Positions 9,307 through 18,603 of a stretch of 59,259 nt of DNA are shown one piece after another. The stretch is taken from assembly GCA_022843845.1 (NCBI GenBank), contig JALHMW010000028.1, positions 1-59,259 on the forward strand, read 5' to 3'. A program made the position numbers and the translations under genes. The notes below the pieces were generated by a model. It searched no databases, had not been told where the DNA came from, and worked only from the letters and a program-made list of their open reading frames with translations. Numbering within the stretch: the first letter of the stretch is position 1; each line of letters starts with the position of its first letter. This DNA is from Archangium sp. GTDB taxonomy: Bacteria; Myxococcota; Myxococcia; Myxococcales; Myxococcaceae.

Positions 9307-12300
9307 CTAGAGGCAGGACACCTTGTAGTTGACCGTCATCGTCTTGCCCGGCTCGGGCACGTACAGCGGCTCGAAGATGATCGAGTTGGTCGCGGCGTCG
9401 TAGCGCCACACGCGCGCTCCACGAGCGTCCTGCTGCGGCAGGTTCATGCCGTCGATCTCGACGGTGATCGCCGGCATCATCGGCGTGCCGATCGACAGGT
9501 CGGGCGTACCGGTGAGGAAGAAGTTGGTGCGGAAGCCGAAGGCGTTCTTGCCGATGTTCTCGAGCGCGGTCGCCCAGTTCGGCGTGCAGATCTCTTCACG
9601 CACGCCGTTGGTCTGCGAGACGAGCTGCACGTGCTTTCCGTCGTCGCCGTTGCCGTCGTACACGCAGTTGCCGGGCGACGACGGCAGGAACGGGCCGACC
9701 ACGTTGTAGGTGAACGAGCCGGGCCGCTGGACACCCTTAATGTTGAGCAGCTGGTTCAAGTAGAACGACACCGGCTGGTTCGCCTGGTCGACGGCGTCGG
9801 TGACGCACACGACGGCGAGCACGGCATCGGGGCGCAGCAGGCCGCCATTCTTCGCAGGGTCGGTGATCTTCGGCGCCGTCAGCGCGCGCACCGCGGGAGC
9901 CATGCAGGTCTCGATCGCCGAGCCGTTGATGCCGACGTTCACGGTCGCCTGGAACTGCATCTCGAGGTTCGGCGTGGTGGGCACGAACACCTTCGTCCCG
10001 TTCGGCGAGGCCTTGAGGTCGCCGGTGATGCACGAGGGGCACGAGTTCTCGTCATCGGCGTCGGTGGTGGTGATGCCGATCTGGAAGTCGACCTGGCTCG
10101 TCGTCGCGAACTTGATGAACGAGTTGAAGTTCTGGCCGAGCGCCTGCTGCTTGTCGGACATCGAGCACGAGTCGTCGACCACCACGAGGATGTCGGCCTT
10201 GGGGCGCTGGTCCTGGCGGAAGGTGTCGGTGTTGCTGCCGTCGACGTCACCCTTGCCCTGCAGCGTCACGAGGTAGTCGACCTGCTGGTTCGCCTGCACG
10301 ACCTGAATCCGGTAGGCGCCGGTGTCGGGTCCGACGTCGATGGGGCGGTAGCGGAGCTGGAACGTGACGGGCGTGCCGCCCTGCTGCAGGCAGGGGCCCA
10401 TCATGCCGCCGACGTTGCACGTGGGCAGGCCCGTGGTGATGGGAGACGCCGAGACGCTGAACTCATCGCAGCGACCCGGGCCGGGGCAGCCAGGCGTCAT
10501 CGGCGCGACGCCAGCGGCAGAGATCAACCCGGCGCCAATCCACCGAACCGGCTGCGGGCAGGCGTTGTAGACCTGAAAGCTGCGCGCGGGTGAGTTGCAC
10601 GTGCCGCCGGCCTTCACGGTGCCGAAGTCGAGGTTGTTGGGCGAGATCACCAGACAGCTCGGCGCGAGCGTGGCGGTGAGCTGCACCCTGCCCTGCGGCC
10701 GCATCGGGTCGGAGAGGTTGAAGGCGACCGCGCCGGTGACGTTGGTGGGGTTGGCCGGCAACATGCCCTGCGGCCAGGCGCGCGTGATGACGGTCATGCA
10801 CTCCTGCGGCGCGAGCTCTCGCTCGGCCATGCTCCCTGCGGGCAGCGAGAAGATGCTGTCGGAGCCCGCCTCGAGATCGAGGTTGGTGACGAGGCAGATG
10901 TCACCCGCCGCCGTCACCGGAGCCAGGTTGCAGACCTGGAACGAGAGATCCTTGTTGTTCGGCGGCGTCACGACGCCGTACGCGAGCGAGAGCGGCGTCA
11001 CCGAGTAGTTGCACGGCGGCAACACGACCGGGCGGGCGGTGACGGTCACGGTCACCTCTGGCTCATCGGGGTCGTTCGAGAAGAACGTGACGTCCCACTC
11101 CTTGTTGCCCGACGCGCCGACCATGGTGTCGGCGGGCGTGATGCGAATCGGAACGTCGAGCGAGGCGCGCGCGCCCGAGGCCTGGATGCCGATCGACGGA
11201 TCGTACGAGCCCATGCCCATCGCGGGCAGATCGCCGGAGCAGGTGTTCGTCATCGTGTTGAACGCGCCGACGCAGATCTCGGAGGGCAGCGACTGCATGT
11301 TCTTCGGCGTCACTCGCCAGTACGGCCGGCCGCCGCCCATCGCGCCCAGCTTCAAGTTGGCCGCGGGGTCGGCCGGCGTGGGCTGGGTGCCGACGTTGCG
11401 AACGGTGATGCGGCGGCTCGCGAACGAGTTCGATCCCTGGAAGAAGGCGATGCGCCCGAAGTTCAACGTGCCGGCGGGGCTCAGGTCGATGTCGGGGCCT
11501 CCACCGAAGCCGCGCAAGGTGACGCTCACCATGCTCTGGGCCGTGATGTCGGGGTTGCCGACGAGGGCGCCCTGGCGGGGACCGAGCACGGTGGGGCGGA
11601 ACGCGAGGGTCACCTTCGAGGTGCCAGGCACGATCGTGTTCGTCATCGCGTCGCGGGTCGCCCGGGGCACGGTGAGCTTCGTCGCGTCGCCCATGTCGGC
11701 CGCGGTGACGCGGTAGATCAGGCTCGGGTTCGAGCCTTCACGCGTCGCGAGGTTCGAGACCGTGACGTCGCGGAAGCTCTGGTTCATGAACGTCACGTCC
11801 TGCGTGACGCTCAAGCCCGGCTGCACGTAGCCGAAGTTCACGGTGCCGGGCATCCACGAGAGGACCTGATCGACGCCCGTGCCCACCAGGCGGATGTTCT
11901 TGTCGGGGCACCCATCGGCAGCGCGAATGCGAACCGTCGCGAAGTAGTCGCGCACCTCGGTCGGCGAGAACTCGATGGTGACTTCCTTCTCACGGCCGGG
12001 CGCGATGCTGAACTCGCCACGCGGCGAGGCCGGCGTGAAGGCGAACACGCTGTCTCCCTGCGACGAGACGATCGCGTCGACGCGCGGCTGAGACTCGATG
12101 GGGCGCGGGTTCTTCAGCACCTGGGTGTACGAGAACTTGTCGCCACGGGCGACTGCGCCGAAGTCGATGCGATCGGGCAGATCACACTCGCCGCGAATGC
12201 CGACGCCCTTGAGCACGAACTCGACCGAGTCCTTGAGCGAGTTGCTCGTCTTGAGCACCAGCCGCACCTCGTGCGCGACCTGGGTGCGCGTGTCGTTCGG

Positions 12301-12681
12301 CGGCTCGAAGAAGACGGTCAGCTGCAGCGTCTCTCCGCCGCCGATCTCGACCTTGTCGTAGGCGATACCGAAGACAGGGTTGGGCTCCATCAACGAGCTG
12401 CCAAGCTGCACCGCTGGGCCTTCGCCGACCTTCTCCCACGCCTCGACCTGCAGCCGGCCAGCGGCCACGTTCGACAGGTTGACCGTGCCGGTCACCCGCT
12501 TGCCCATGGGCACGGTGCCGAAGTCGAGCGTGTCGGATTCAACGTTGACGCCGTCACTCTCGACCAGCAGGCGGGGCTCGCCGCGCGAACCGGGGGTGAC
12601 ATTGTCGTTGCATCGGCAGCCAGCGACAGTCAGCGCGGCCAACGCCGCAACGAGGAGCGTATTGAAGGTCTGCTTGGTCAT
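9307..12681 (-). CDS. ASH/choice-of-anchor-D repeat lipoprotein with C-terminal VWA domain
   Basis: 1,124 residues; ATG at 12681 preceded by GGAGAC. Lipoprotein signal with Cys22 (LTVAGC). Residues about 40-800 hold successive Ig-like ASH/HYDIN-type beta repeats, each opening with a phrase such as LDFGTVPMGKRVTG, IDFGAVARGDKF, VNFGYVQPGLSV, LNFGRIAFFQGS or LDFGTVKAGGTC. A von Willebrand A domain follows (about 830-1060), with the metal-ion-dependent adhesion motif in ILVVVDDSCSMSDKQ (DxSxS is satisfied). This suggests a surface-anchored protein binding a partner through divalent cation. It is first in a same-strand series with the giant CARDB protein (126 nt downstream) and the Cys-rich lipoprotein, so a shared surface complex is plausible. 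Exact ligand unknown. Confidence 0.85.
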   Translation of the reverse strand: MTKQTFNTLLVAALAALTVAGCRCNDNVTPGSRGEPRLLVESDGVNVESDTLDFGTVPMGKRVTGTVNLSNVAAGRLQVEAWEKVGEGPAVQLGSSLMEPNPVFGIAYDKVEIGGGETLQLTVFFEPPNDTRTQVAHEVRLVLKTSNSLKDSVEFVLKGVGIRGECDLPDRIDFGAVARGDKFSYTQVLKNPRPIESQPRVDAIVSSQGDSVFAFTPASPRGEFSIAPGREKEVTIEFSPTEVRDYFATVRIRAADGCPDKNIRLVGTGVDQVLSWMPGTVNFGYVQPGLSVTQDVTFMNQSFRDVTVSNLATREGSNPSLIYRVTAADMGDATKLTVPRATRDAMTNTIVPGTSKVTLAFRPTVLGPRQGALVGNPDITAQSMVSVTLRGFGGGPDIDLSPAGTLNFGRIAFFQGSNSFASRRITVRNVGTQPTPADPAANLKLGAMGGGRPYWRVTPKNMQSLPSEICVGAFNTMTNTCSGDLPAMGMGSYDPSIGIQASGARASLDVPIRITPADTMVGASGNKEWDVTFFSNDPDEPEVTVTVTARPVVLPPCNYSVTPLSLAYGVVTPPNNKDLSFQVCNLAPVTAAGDICLVTNLDLEAGSDSIFSLPAGSMAERELAPQECMTVITRAWPQGMLPANPTNVTGAVAFNLSDPMRPQGRVQLTATLAPSCLVISPNNLDFGTVKAGGTCNSPARSFQVYNACPQPVRWIGAGLISAAGVAPMTPGCPGPGRCDEFSVSASPITTGLPTCNVGGMMGPCLQQGGTPVTFQLRYRPIDVGPDTGAYRIQVVQANQQVDYLVTLQGKGDVDGSNTDTFRQDQRPKADILVVVDDSCSMSDKQQALGQNFNSFIKFATTSQVDFQIGITTTDADDENSCPSCITGDLKASPNGTKVFVPTTPNLEMQFQATVNVGINGSAIETCMAPAVRALTAPKITDPAKNGGLLRPDAVLAVVCVTDAVDQANQPVSFYLNQLLNIKGVQRPGSFTYNVVGPFLPSSPGNCVYDGNGDDGKHVQLVSQTNGVREEICTPNWATALENIGKNAFGFRTNFFLTGTPDLSIGTPMMPAITVEIDGMNLPQQDARGARVWRYDAATNSIIFEPLYVPEPGKTMTVNYKVSCL

Positions 12682-12863
12682 GGGGTCTCCGTACGACTCA
12701 CCAAAACTGGCCCTGCTTCGCTCGACGCACGCCCGGCACGCGCTCGTCAAACGTCTCTGATTTCCCGAGGCTATTCGCACACGCACTCCTGCGCGGTCAA
12801 CCCTCTCGTTGTCCTGCCCGTTTACAAAGCTCGGTCGGCGCCGGTTTGGGGTATCAGCCGGGC

Positions 12864-14666
12864 ATGGACGCGACGGCCGCCTACACGGAGCGAAGGGATC
12901 AGGCCCGGCGAACCCTCGAGGCGCTCGATCGACGTGGGGCGCGGCTGGCAAACCTCCGCACGCTGGCCTTCCTCTCGTTCGTGGTGCTGGTCGGCCTGGT
13001 GGTGTTCGACAAGCTGCCGCGGCTGGTGCTGGCCGCGGGCTTCGGCAGCTTCGCGGCGTACGTCGCGCTCGCCGTCATTCACGCGAAGGTGATCGGGCAA
13101 GAGGCGCGCGAGAAGGTGCGTCGCTCGCTCAACGAGCGTGGCCTCGAACGGCTCTCCGGCGGTTGGCACCGGTTCCCCGAGACGGGCGCAGCGCTGCTGC
13201 CCGACAGCCACCTCTACGCGACCGATCTCGACGTGCTCGGCCAGGGCAGCCTCTTTCAGCGCCTCGACGACACAGGCACCAGGGCGGGCGAGGCGCAGCT
13301 GGCGAAGTGGCTCCTCTCGGCGGCCCCAACGGCGCTCGAGGTGCGCGAACGCCAGGGCGCGGTGAAGGAGCTCACGCAGCTGCTCGACTTCCGCCAATCG
13401 CTGGTGATCGAGGCGCGCCTCGCGGGGCAGGACAAGGCCGACCCCAGCCGCTTCATCGCGTGGACCGAGGCGCCGTCGTTTCTTCACGGCATTCGCTGGG
13501 CCTTTCTCGCCGCGCACGTCTTGCCCGCGTTCACGCTCGGCGCAGGCTTCGCCTCGGCCTTCTTCGACACGCCCGCCCTGCCCTTCTGGATCGGGGTGCT
13601 CGTGCAGCTCGGTCTGGTGCAGCTGACAAAGACGCCCATCAACCGCATGTGGGTGGCGCTCACCTCGGGCGAGCAGGGCTTCGTGCGCTTCGAAGAGACG
13701 TTCGCAGCGATCGATCGGCAGACGTTCACGCACCCGCGCCTTGCCGCGTTGAAGGCCGGCGTGCCGTCGAGCGGCCCGACCGTCTCCGAGCGCCTCGCGA
13801 AGTTCGCGCGCCTGATGGGCTTCGCGGAGCTCAAGACGTCAGGCCAGATGCACCCCATCATCAACGTACTGACGCTGTGGGATCTGCACGTGCTCTTCCG
13901 GGTCGAGCGCTGGCGGGCCGAGCACGGGAAAGGGGTGCGCTCCTGGTTCGACGCGCTGGCGCAGCTCGAGGCGCTCTCGGCGTTCGCGGGCTACACGTTC
14001 GAGCGGCCCGACGACGTCTTCCCCGAGGTGCTCGACGAGGGCTTCGTGCTCGAGGCGCAGGGCCTGGGCCACCCGCTGCTCGACAAGCCCGTGCGCAACG
14101 ACGTGACGCTCGCGGGCCCCGGCGTCGCGTTGATCATCACCGGCTCGAACATGTCGGGGAAGACGACCCTCATGCGCACCATGGGGCTCTCGACGGTCAT
14201 GGCGCTGGCGGGGCTCCCGGTGCCAGCGAAGGCCTTCAAGGTCGGCCGCACGCAGCTGCTCACCTCGATGCGCGTGAAAGACTCGCTGGAGCGCGGCGTC
14301 TCGTACTTCTACGCCGAGGTGCAGCGCATCAAGCTGTTGCTCGACACCTCGCGCGCCCACCGCGACGCGTGCCTGTTCCTGCTCGACGAGCTCTTCATGG
14401 GCACCAACGCGCGAGAGCGCACGCTGGCCTCGAAGCACCTGATGCGCGAGCTGCTCTCGCTCGGAGCCTCCGGCGCAGTGACGACGCACGATCTCGCGCT
14501 GTGCGAGCTCGAACAGGAGCTGCCCGGCAAGACGCGCAACGTGCACTTCCGCGATCTCATCGTCGGCAGCGAGATGACGTTCGACTACACGCTGCGGCCC
14601 GGCATCGTGACGACGACCAACGCGCTCGAGGTGCTCAAACGCGCCGGCGTCGTGGTGCCTCAGTAG
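12864..14666 (+). CDS. Membrane-anchored MutS-family ATPase
   Basis: 600 residues. The ATG at 12864 is preferred; a TTG 18 nt upstream is the alternative. The N-terminus has two hydrophobic segments (about 31-75: TLAFLSFVVLVGLVVF and LVLAAGFGSFAAYVALAVI), and more hydrophobic stretches lie near 205-255. The C-terminal third is the MutS ATPase: Walker A GSNMSGKTT (about 427), Walker B CLFLLDELFMGTN (about 504), then TTHDLALCELE. The N-terminal mismatch-reading domains of MutS are absent, including the F-x-E motif that is present in the true MutS at 44144-46858. So it is unlikely to do classical mismatch recognition; what a membrane-tethered MutS ATPase binds is not known to me. It is divergent from the VWA lipoprotein gene (182 bp apart). 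Confidence 0.85.
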   Translation: MDATAAYTERRDQARRTLEALDRRGARLANLRTLAFLSFVVLVGLVVFDKLPRLVLAAGFGSFAAYVALAVIHAKVIGQEAREKVRRSLNERGLERLSGGWHRFPETGAALLPDSHLYATDLDVLGQGSLFQRLDDTGTRAGEAQLAKWLLSAAPTALEVRERQGAVKELTQLLDFRQSLVIEARLAGQDKADPSRFIAWTEAPSFLHGIRWAFLAAHVLPAFTLGAGFASAFFDTPALPFWIGVLVQLGLVQLTKTPINRMWVALTSGEQGFVRFEETFAAIDRQTFTHPRLAALKAGVPSSGPTVSERLAKFARLMGFAELKTSGQMHPIINVLTLWDLHVLFRVERWRAEHGKGVRSWFDALAQLEALSAFAGYTFERPDDVFPEVLDEGFVLEAQGLGHPLLDKPVRNDVTLAGPGVALIITGSNMSGKTTLMRTMGLSTVMALAGLPVPAKAFKVGRTQLLTSMRVKDSLERGVSYFYAEVQRIKLLLDTSRAHRDACLFLLDELFMGTNARERTLASKHLMRELLSLGASGAVTTHDLALCELEQELPGKTRNVHFRDLIVGSEMTFDYTLRPGIVTTTNALEVLKRAGVVVPQ

Positions 14667-14708
14667 CGGGGTACCTTCAGGGTCTCGGCACTCCCCAGCG
14701 CGTCGGGA

Positions 14709-16055
14709 TCAGCCCGGGCGGACCGGCGGGCTGCGCGTGGGCTCGAGGACCGGCTCGCGCGGCTCGATGCGCACCAGCTGAACGCGCGGCCCGTCGACCT
14801 TCACGACGTGAATCTTGAAAGGCTCGTGCGTCCACGCGTCGCCGGTGACGGGCACGCGGCCGAGCTTCGCCATCAGGTAGCCGGCGATGGTGGTGACCTG
14901 CGACTTGTCGACGTCGAACTCGATCTCCAGCGTGTGTTCGAGATCGTCGAGCTGCGCGGTGCCCGGGAGCTCGAGCTTGCCACCGGGGAGCGCGCGCACC
15001 GGCTCCACCTTGCGGCCCAGCTCGGCGATGTTGCCGACGAGCTCTGCGACGACGTTGGCGATGGTGACGAGGCCCGAGGTGCCGCCGTGCTCGTCGACGA
15101 CGATGGCGATCTGCTTGTTGCGCCGCTTGAACTCGCTCAGGAGCTGCTCGAGGGTGATCGACTCGGGCACGAAGAGCACCGGCCGCTGCACCTGCACGAT
15201 GCCGCTGAGCTCCTTGCGCGTGAGCAGGAAGAGCAGCTCCTTCATGTTGACGAGGCCCTCGACGCGATCGAGCGAGCCACGAATCACCGGCATCCACGTG
15301 TGGCCGGCGGCCTGCGCGACCACGAGGTTCTCTTCCAGCGTCAGCTCGTGATCGAGGCATTTCATCTGCGAGCGCGGCACCAGCACCTGCCGGGCGGTCT
15401 TCTCGACCATCGAGAGCGCGCGCTCGAGCAGCTTCGCCCGCGACGCGTCGATCGCCCCTGCCTCGGCCGACGACGAGAAGATCAGCTTCAGCTCCTCTTC
15501 GCCGAGCGCCTCGCCGTGGCCCTCTTTGGCGGCGCCGATGCCGAGCACCTTGAGGACGAGCCGCGTGCCGACGTTCAAGACCCAGATGATCGGGAACGCG
15601 ACCACGTGAAACGCGCGCATCGGCAACGACAGCGCCAACGCCGTGCGCTCGGCCTGGGCGATCGCGAACGTCTTGGGCACCTGCTCGCCCACGACGATGT
15701 GAAGGAAGGTGATGATCGAGAAGGCGAACACCACGCTGATCGTCTTCGCGATGGCCTGCGCGGCGTCGTTGGCCGGGGCGACGCGGGCGAGCAACGGCTC
15801 GATGAGATGCGAGAACGCGGGCTCGCCGACCCAGCCGAGCGCCAGCGACGCGAGCGTGATACCGACCTGCGAGGCCGAGAGCCAGGTGTCGAGGTGGCGC
15901 CGCATCTCGAGCGCGGCGGCGGCGCCCGGGCGGCCTTCCTCGACGAGGGCCTCGAGCTGCGTCGGGCGCACCTTGACGAGGGCGAACTCGATCGCCACGA
16001 AGAACGCGTTCGCCAGCACGAGCGCCAGCGCACCGACGAGCGCCCAGACGTCCAT
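14709..16055 (-). CDS. CNNM/CorC-type (hemolysin-family) membrane protein with CBS domains
   Basis: 448 residues with the standard family layout: an N-terminal DUF21/CNNM transmembrane domain (about 1-190, beginning MDVWALVGALALVLANAFFV), a CBS-domain pair (about 205-335, with TWMPVIRGSLDRVEGLVNM and IAIVVDEHGGTSGLVTIANV), and a C-terminal CorC_HlyC domain. The family is linked to Mg2+ or other divalent cation efflux and homeostasis at the inner membrane; the old name 'hemolysin' is not good evidence of toxicity. Its ATG overlaps the stop of the upstream TPR gene as ATGA (16053-16057), so translation is probably coupled. Ends GlySer-poor and Pro-rich (PTRSPPVRPG). Confidence 0.9.
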   Translation of the reverse strand: MDVWALVGALALVLANAFFVAIEFALVKVRPTQLEALVEEGRPGAAAALEMRRHLDTWLSASQVGITLASLALGWVGEPAFSHLIEPLLARVAPANDAAQAIAKTISVVFAFSIITFLHIVVGEQVPKTFAIAQAERTALALSLPMRAFHVVAFPIIWVLNVGTRLVLKVLGIGAAKEGHGEALGEEELKLIFSSSAEAGAIDASRAKLLERALSMVEKTARQVLVPRSQMKCLDHELTLEENLVVAQAAGHTWMPVIRGSLDRVEGLVNMKELLFLLTRKELSGIVQVQRPVLFVPESITLEQLLSEFKRRNKQIAIVVDEHGGTSGLVTIANVVAELVGNIAELGRKVEPVRALPGGKLELPGTAQLDDLEHTLEIEFDVDKSQVTTIAGYLMAKLGRVPVTGDAWTHEPFKIHVVKVDGPRVQLVRIEPREPVLEPTRSPPVRPG

Positions 16056-16870
16056 CAGCGCAGCGCCTCGAACTCGGGTTGCCCCTTCAGCGAGTCGAAC
16101 ATCGGGTCAGCGCGCAGCCACGCCAGCACCTTGTCTTTGTCGATGGTGAGCGCGCGGGTGAGCTGCGCGATGGCGTCTGCGGGCCGGCCCCAGAGCGCGA
16201 ACAGCGCGGCCTGGTTGTAGCTGAGCAGCACGTCGTCTTTGTTCAGCGCCGCGGCGCTGTCGTAGGCGCGCTCGGCCTCAGCGTAGAAGCCCTTCTGTGC
16301 GTAGCAGATGCCCAGATCGAGCCAGGCCTCGAAGATCTCCGGGTCGAGCCGGGTGACCTCTTTCAAGAACCCGATCGCGCCGCGGTAGTCGCCTTCGTCC
16401 ATCAGGAGCGCGGCGAGCTCGTGCTTGGGGAACGGATCGGCGGCGTCGAGCTCGATGGCGGCGCGCAGCTCCTTCATCGCGTCTTCGAGGCGGCCGGCGT
16501 CGGCGTGGGCGAGGCCCAGGTTCAGGTGCGCGTCGGGGTAATCGGGCTCGAGCGCGATCGCCTCCTGGTACTGGGCGACGGCGAACTCGTTGCCGTGCGT
16601 CGAGAGGAAGACGGCGAGGTTGTAGTGGGCGGTGGCCGAGTCGGGCTCGAGCTTGATGGCGGTGAGGTACTCGGCGAGCGCGTCGCGAAACTGCTTCTTC
16701 TCGGCGAACACGGTGGCGAGGTTGTCGTGCGCGTGCGCGGAGTTCGGATCGAGCTCGATCGCCTTCTTGAACTCTTTCACGGCCTCGTCGAGCCAGCCGC
16801 GGTCGGCCAGCTCGATGCCTCTGGAGTTGTGCTCGTCGGACTGGCCGAGCGGGTCCTTCTCGCGCGCCAT
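16055..16870 (-). CDS. Tetratricopeptide repeat protein
   Basis: 271 residues without a signal peptide, therefore probably cytoplasmic. About seven TPR units of 34 residues run from residue 12 to near the end, with clear unit signatures such as WLDEAVKEFKKAIELDPNSA, FRDALAEYLTAIKLEPDSAT, QYQEAIALEPDYPDAHLNLG and AEAERAYDSAAALNKDDV. TPRs are protein-protein interaction scaffolds; there is no attached catalytic domain. The stop overlaps the start of the CNNM gene by 4 nt, which suggests the pair is expressed as one unit. Partner unknown. Confidence 0.9.
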   Translation of the reverse strand: MAREKDPLGQSDEHNSRGIELADRGWLDEAVKEFKKAIELDPNSAHAHDNLATVFAEKKQFRDALAEYLTAIKLEPDSATAHYNLAVFLSTHGNEFAVAQYQEAIALEPDYPDAHLNLGLAHADAGRLEDAMKELRAAIELDAADPFPKHELAALLMDEGDYRGAIGFLKEVTRLDPEIFEAWLDLGICYAQKGFYAEAERAYDSAAALNKDDVLLSYNQAALFALWGRPADAIAQLTRALTIDKDKVLAWLRADPMFDSLKGQPEFEALR

Positions 16871-16971
16871 AGAGCCAAAGGGGATAGCACCAAGAAAGCG
16901 GCTCGTCGTGCCAATCGAACGGCGAGGGAATCGCTCGACGCGGCGGGGCTGAAGGCCCGAGGATCGTCCTC

Positions 16972-18090
16972 ATGCTCTCGTTGGCGCTCGTGGTGTTGTC
17001 GGTGGCACCAGACGCGGGGCTCGTGGTGCCCGCCGCTCCCGACGCAGGAGTCGTGAAGGCACAACCGATTCGCGTCACCTTTTCTGGCGACGTCACGCTC
17101 GGCTACCACGTCGAGGAGTGGGCCGATGAGCTGGTGAAGAAGGGCACGCCGAAGGATCAAGCGCTGACGTGGGGCTTCGAGCGCGTGAAGTCGCTCACCC
17201 GCGCGTCCGATCTCTTCGTGGTGAACCTCGAGTGCCCGTTCACCGACAAGGGCAGCAAGCTCCAGAAGAACTTCAACTTCCGCGCGCGGCCGGAGCTGGT
17301 CGCGGGCCTCGAGGCCGGGGGCGTCGACGTGGTGAGCCTCGCGAACAACCACCTCATGGACTACGGCGCCGAAGGGTTGTTCGACACGCTCAACGTGCTC
17401 GACACCGCGAAGATCGCGCGCTTCGGAGCGGGCCGCTCGCTGGCCGACGCGCGCACGCCGGCGATCGTCACGGTGAAGGGCGTGAAGCTCGCGTTCCTCG
17501 GCTACTTCTTCCTCGGCGATCGCAACATCGAGCCACCCGAGGTGATCGCCACCGAGTCGACTCCGGGCGTCGCCGGCCACTTCTCGGACACCGCAGCGAT
17601 CAAGGCGATGGTGCAGGCCGACGTGCGCGCGGCGAAGAAGAAGGCCGATCACGTCATTCCCTTCTTCCACTGGGGCCGCGAAGGCAGAGGCCAGCCCGAG
17701 CCGTACCAGGTCGAGCTGGGCCATGCGGCGATCGCGGCCGGAGCGTCAGCGGTGATCGGCTCGCACCCGCACGTCCTGCAGGGCATCGAGGTGTACCAGG
17801 GCAAGCCGATCGTCTACTCGCTCGGCAACTTCGTCTTCGGTGGCAACTGGAACCCGAGCGACAAACGCACGGCCCTGGTCAACCTGCTGCTGACGAAGAG
17901 CTCGCTCGAGGCCGTCGAGATCGTGCCGGCGCGCAGTGACGCGTACCCCGAGCGCCCGTGTCAGCCGTTCCTCGTCGAGGGAGCGCAGGCCGACGACGTG
18001 CTCGACCATCTGGCGGCGCTCTCGGCCGGCTTCAAGGAGACGATTCCCGCGTTGGTGGGCCGGAAGAAGCCCGACGCCGGCGTGCCCTGA
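16972..18090 (+). CDS. CapA/PgsA-family metallophosphatase-like exported protein
   Basis: 372 residues. A short hydrophobic N-terminus (MLSLALVVLSVA) is followed by a DAG-containing linker (PDAGLVVPAAPDAGVV). The CapA fold follows: VTFSGDVTLGYH (metal-site start), DLFVVNLECPFTDKG, VVSLANNHLMDYGAEG, FFHWGREG, and VIGSHPHVLQGIEVYQGK followed by IVYSLGNFVFGG. CapA/PgsA proteins take part in poly-gamma-glutamate or capsule production, but no capB, capC or pgs gene is adjacent. A stand-alone extracytoplasmic hydrolase or an anchor role is therefore equally possible. Divergent from the TPR gene with 101 bp between; convergent with the next gene (7 nt between stops). Confidence 0.85.
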   Translation: MLSLALVVLSVAPDAGLVVPAAPDAGVVKAQPIRVTFSGDVTLGYHVEEWADELVKKGTPKDQALTWGFERVKSLTRASDLFVVNLECPFTDKGSKLQKNFNFRARPELVAGLEAGGVDVVSLANNHLMDYGAEGLFDTLNVLDTAKIARFGAGRSLADARTPAIVTVKGVKLAFLGYFFLGDRNIEPPEVIATESTPGVAGHFSDTAAIKAMVQADVRAAKKKADHVIPFFHWGREGRGQPEPYQVELGHAAIAAGASAVIGSHPHVLQGIEVYQGKPIVYSLGNFVFGGNWNPSDKRTALVNLLLTKSSLEAVEIVPARSDAYPERPCQPFLVEGAQADDVLDHLAALSAGFKETIPALVGRKKPDAGVP

Positions 18091-18096
18091 TCCGCC

Positions 18097-18588
18097 TCAG
18101 CGGTGCGCGCGGACCAACGCTTCTTGCGGATGATGGGCGAACCAGGCCAGCTGGGCGCGGGCCTCGGCGAGCAGTGGCTCCCTCGTGGCCAGCCACTCAC
18201 CGGCGAACGCCTCGAGCGCCGAGTCACCGTGGGCCTTCGCTGCTTCGAACGTGAGCCGGAACAGATCGTCGCCGTGCTGCATGCCCATCAGCGTGCCGCG
18301 GTACGAGAACTCGGCGCTGATGAGGCGGTCGGCGAAGTGCTCGCGCACCTGTGAGAACAGGTGCCCCAGGCCGATGCCGACCTTCTTCCTGGACATGCCT
18401 CGCGATTCAGCGAGGCCCTCCAGGCGCGCGAGGAACGCCTCGGCGTGTCGAGACACGGCATCCATCGCGTCCCGGGGCCCGCCTGCGAGCCGCGACGCCT
18501 CGCGCCGGCAGTGCTCTTGCGCCGACTGCTCGGTCTGGAACATCTCGACGAAGAGCGAGTCGATCAGCGTCTTACCCGCGACCGTCAT
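18097..18588 (-). CDS. Uncharacterised all-helical protein
   Basis: 163 residues, not recognised. No signal peptide and no hydrophobic segment. The composition suggests mostly alpha-helix with several His and acidic residues (EHCRREA, SRHAEAFLARLEGLAE, AHHPQEALVRAHR), loosely reminiscent of helical-bundle proteins, but I cannot name a family. It lies 15 nt downstream of the FAD-Rieske oxidoreductase on the same strand, so it is very probably in the same transcript and may serve that enzyme. Confidence 0.7.
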   Translation of the reverse strand: MTVAGKTLIDSLFVEMFQTEQSAQEHCRREASRLAGGPRDAMDAVSRHAEAFLARLEGLAESRGMSRKKVGIGLGHLFSQVREHFADRLISAEFSYRGTLMGMQHGDDLFRLTFEAAKAHGDSALEAFAGEWLATREPLLAEARAQLAWFAHHPQEALVRAHR

Positions 18589-18603
18589 GGCAGCCCGCTT
18601 TCG

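Noticed and set aside
12809..14818. Long plus-strand reading frame (669 codons) overlapping the MutS-like gene in another frame.
   Set aside because: Ala/Arg-rich composition typical of high-GC shadows; no motifs, while the other frame has a full MutS ATPase.
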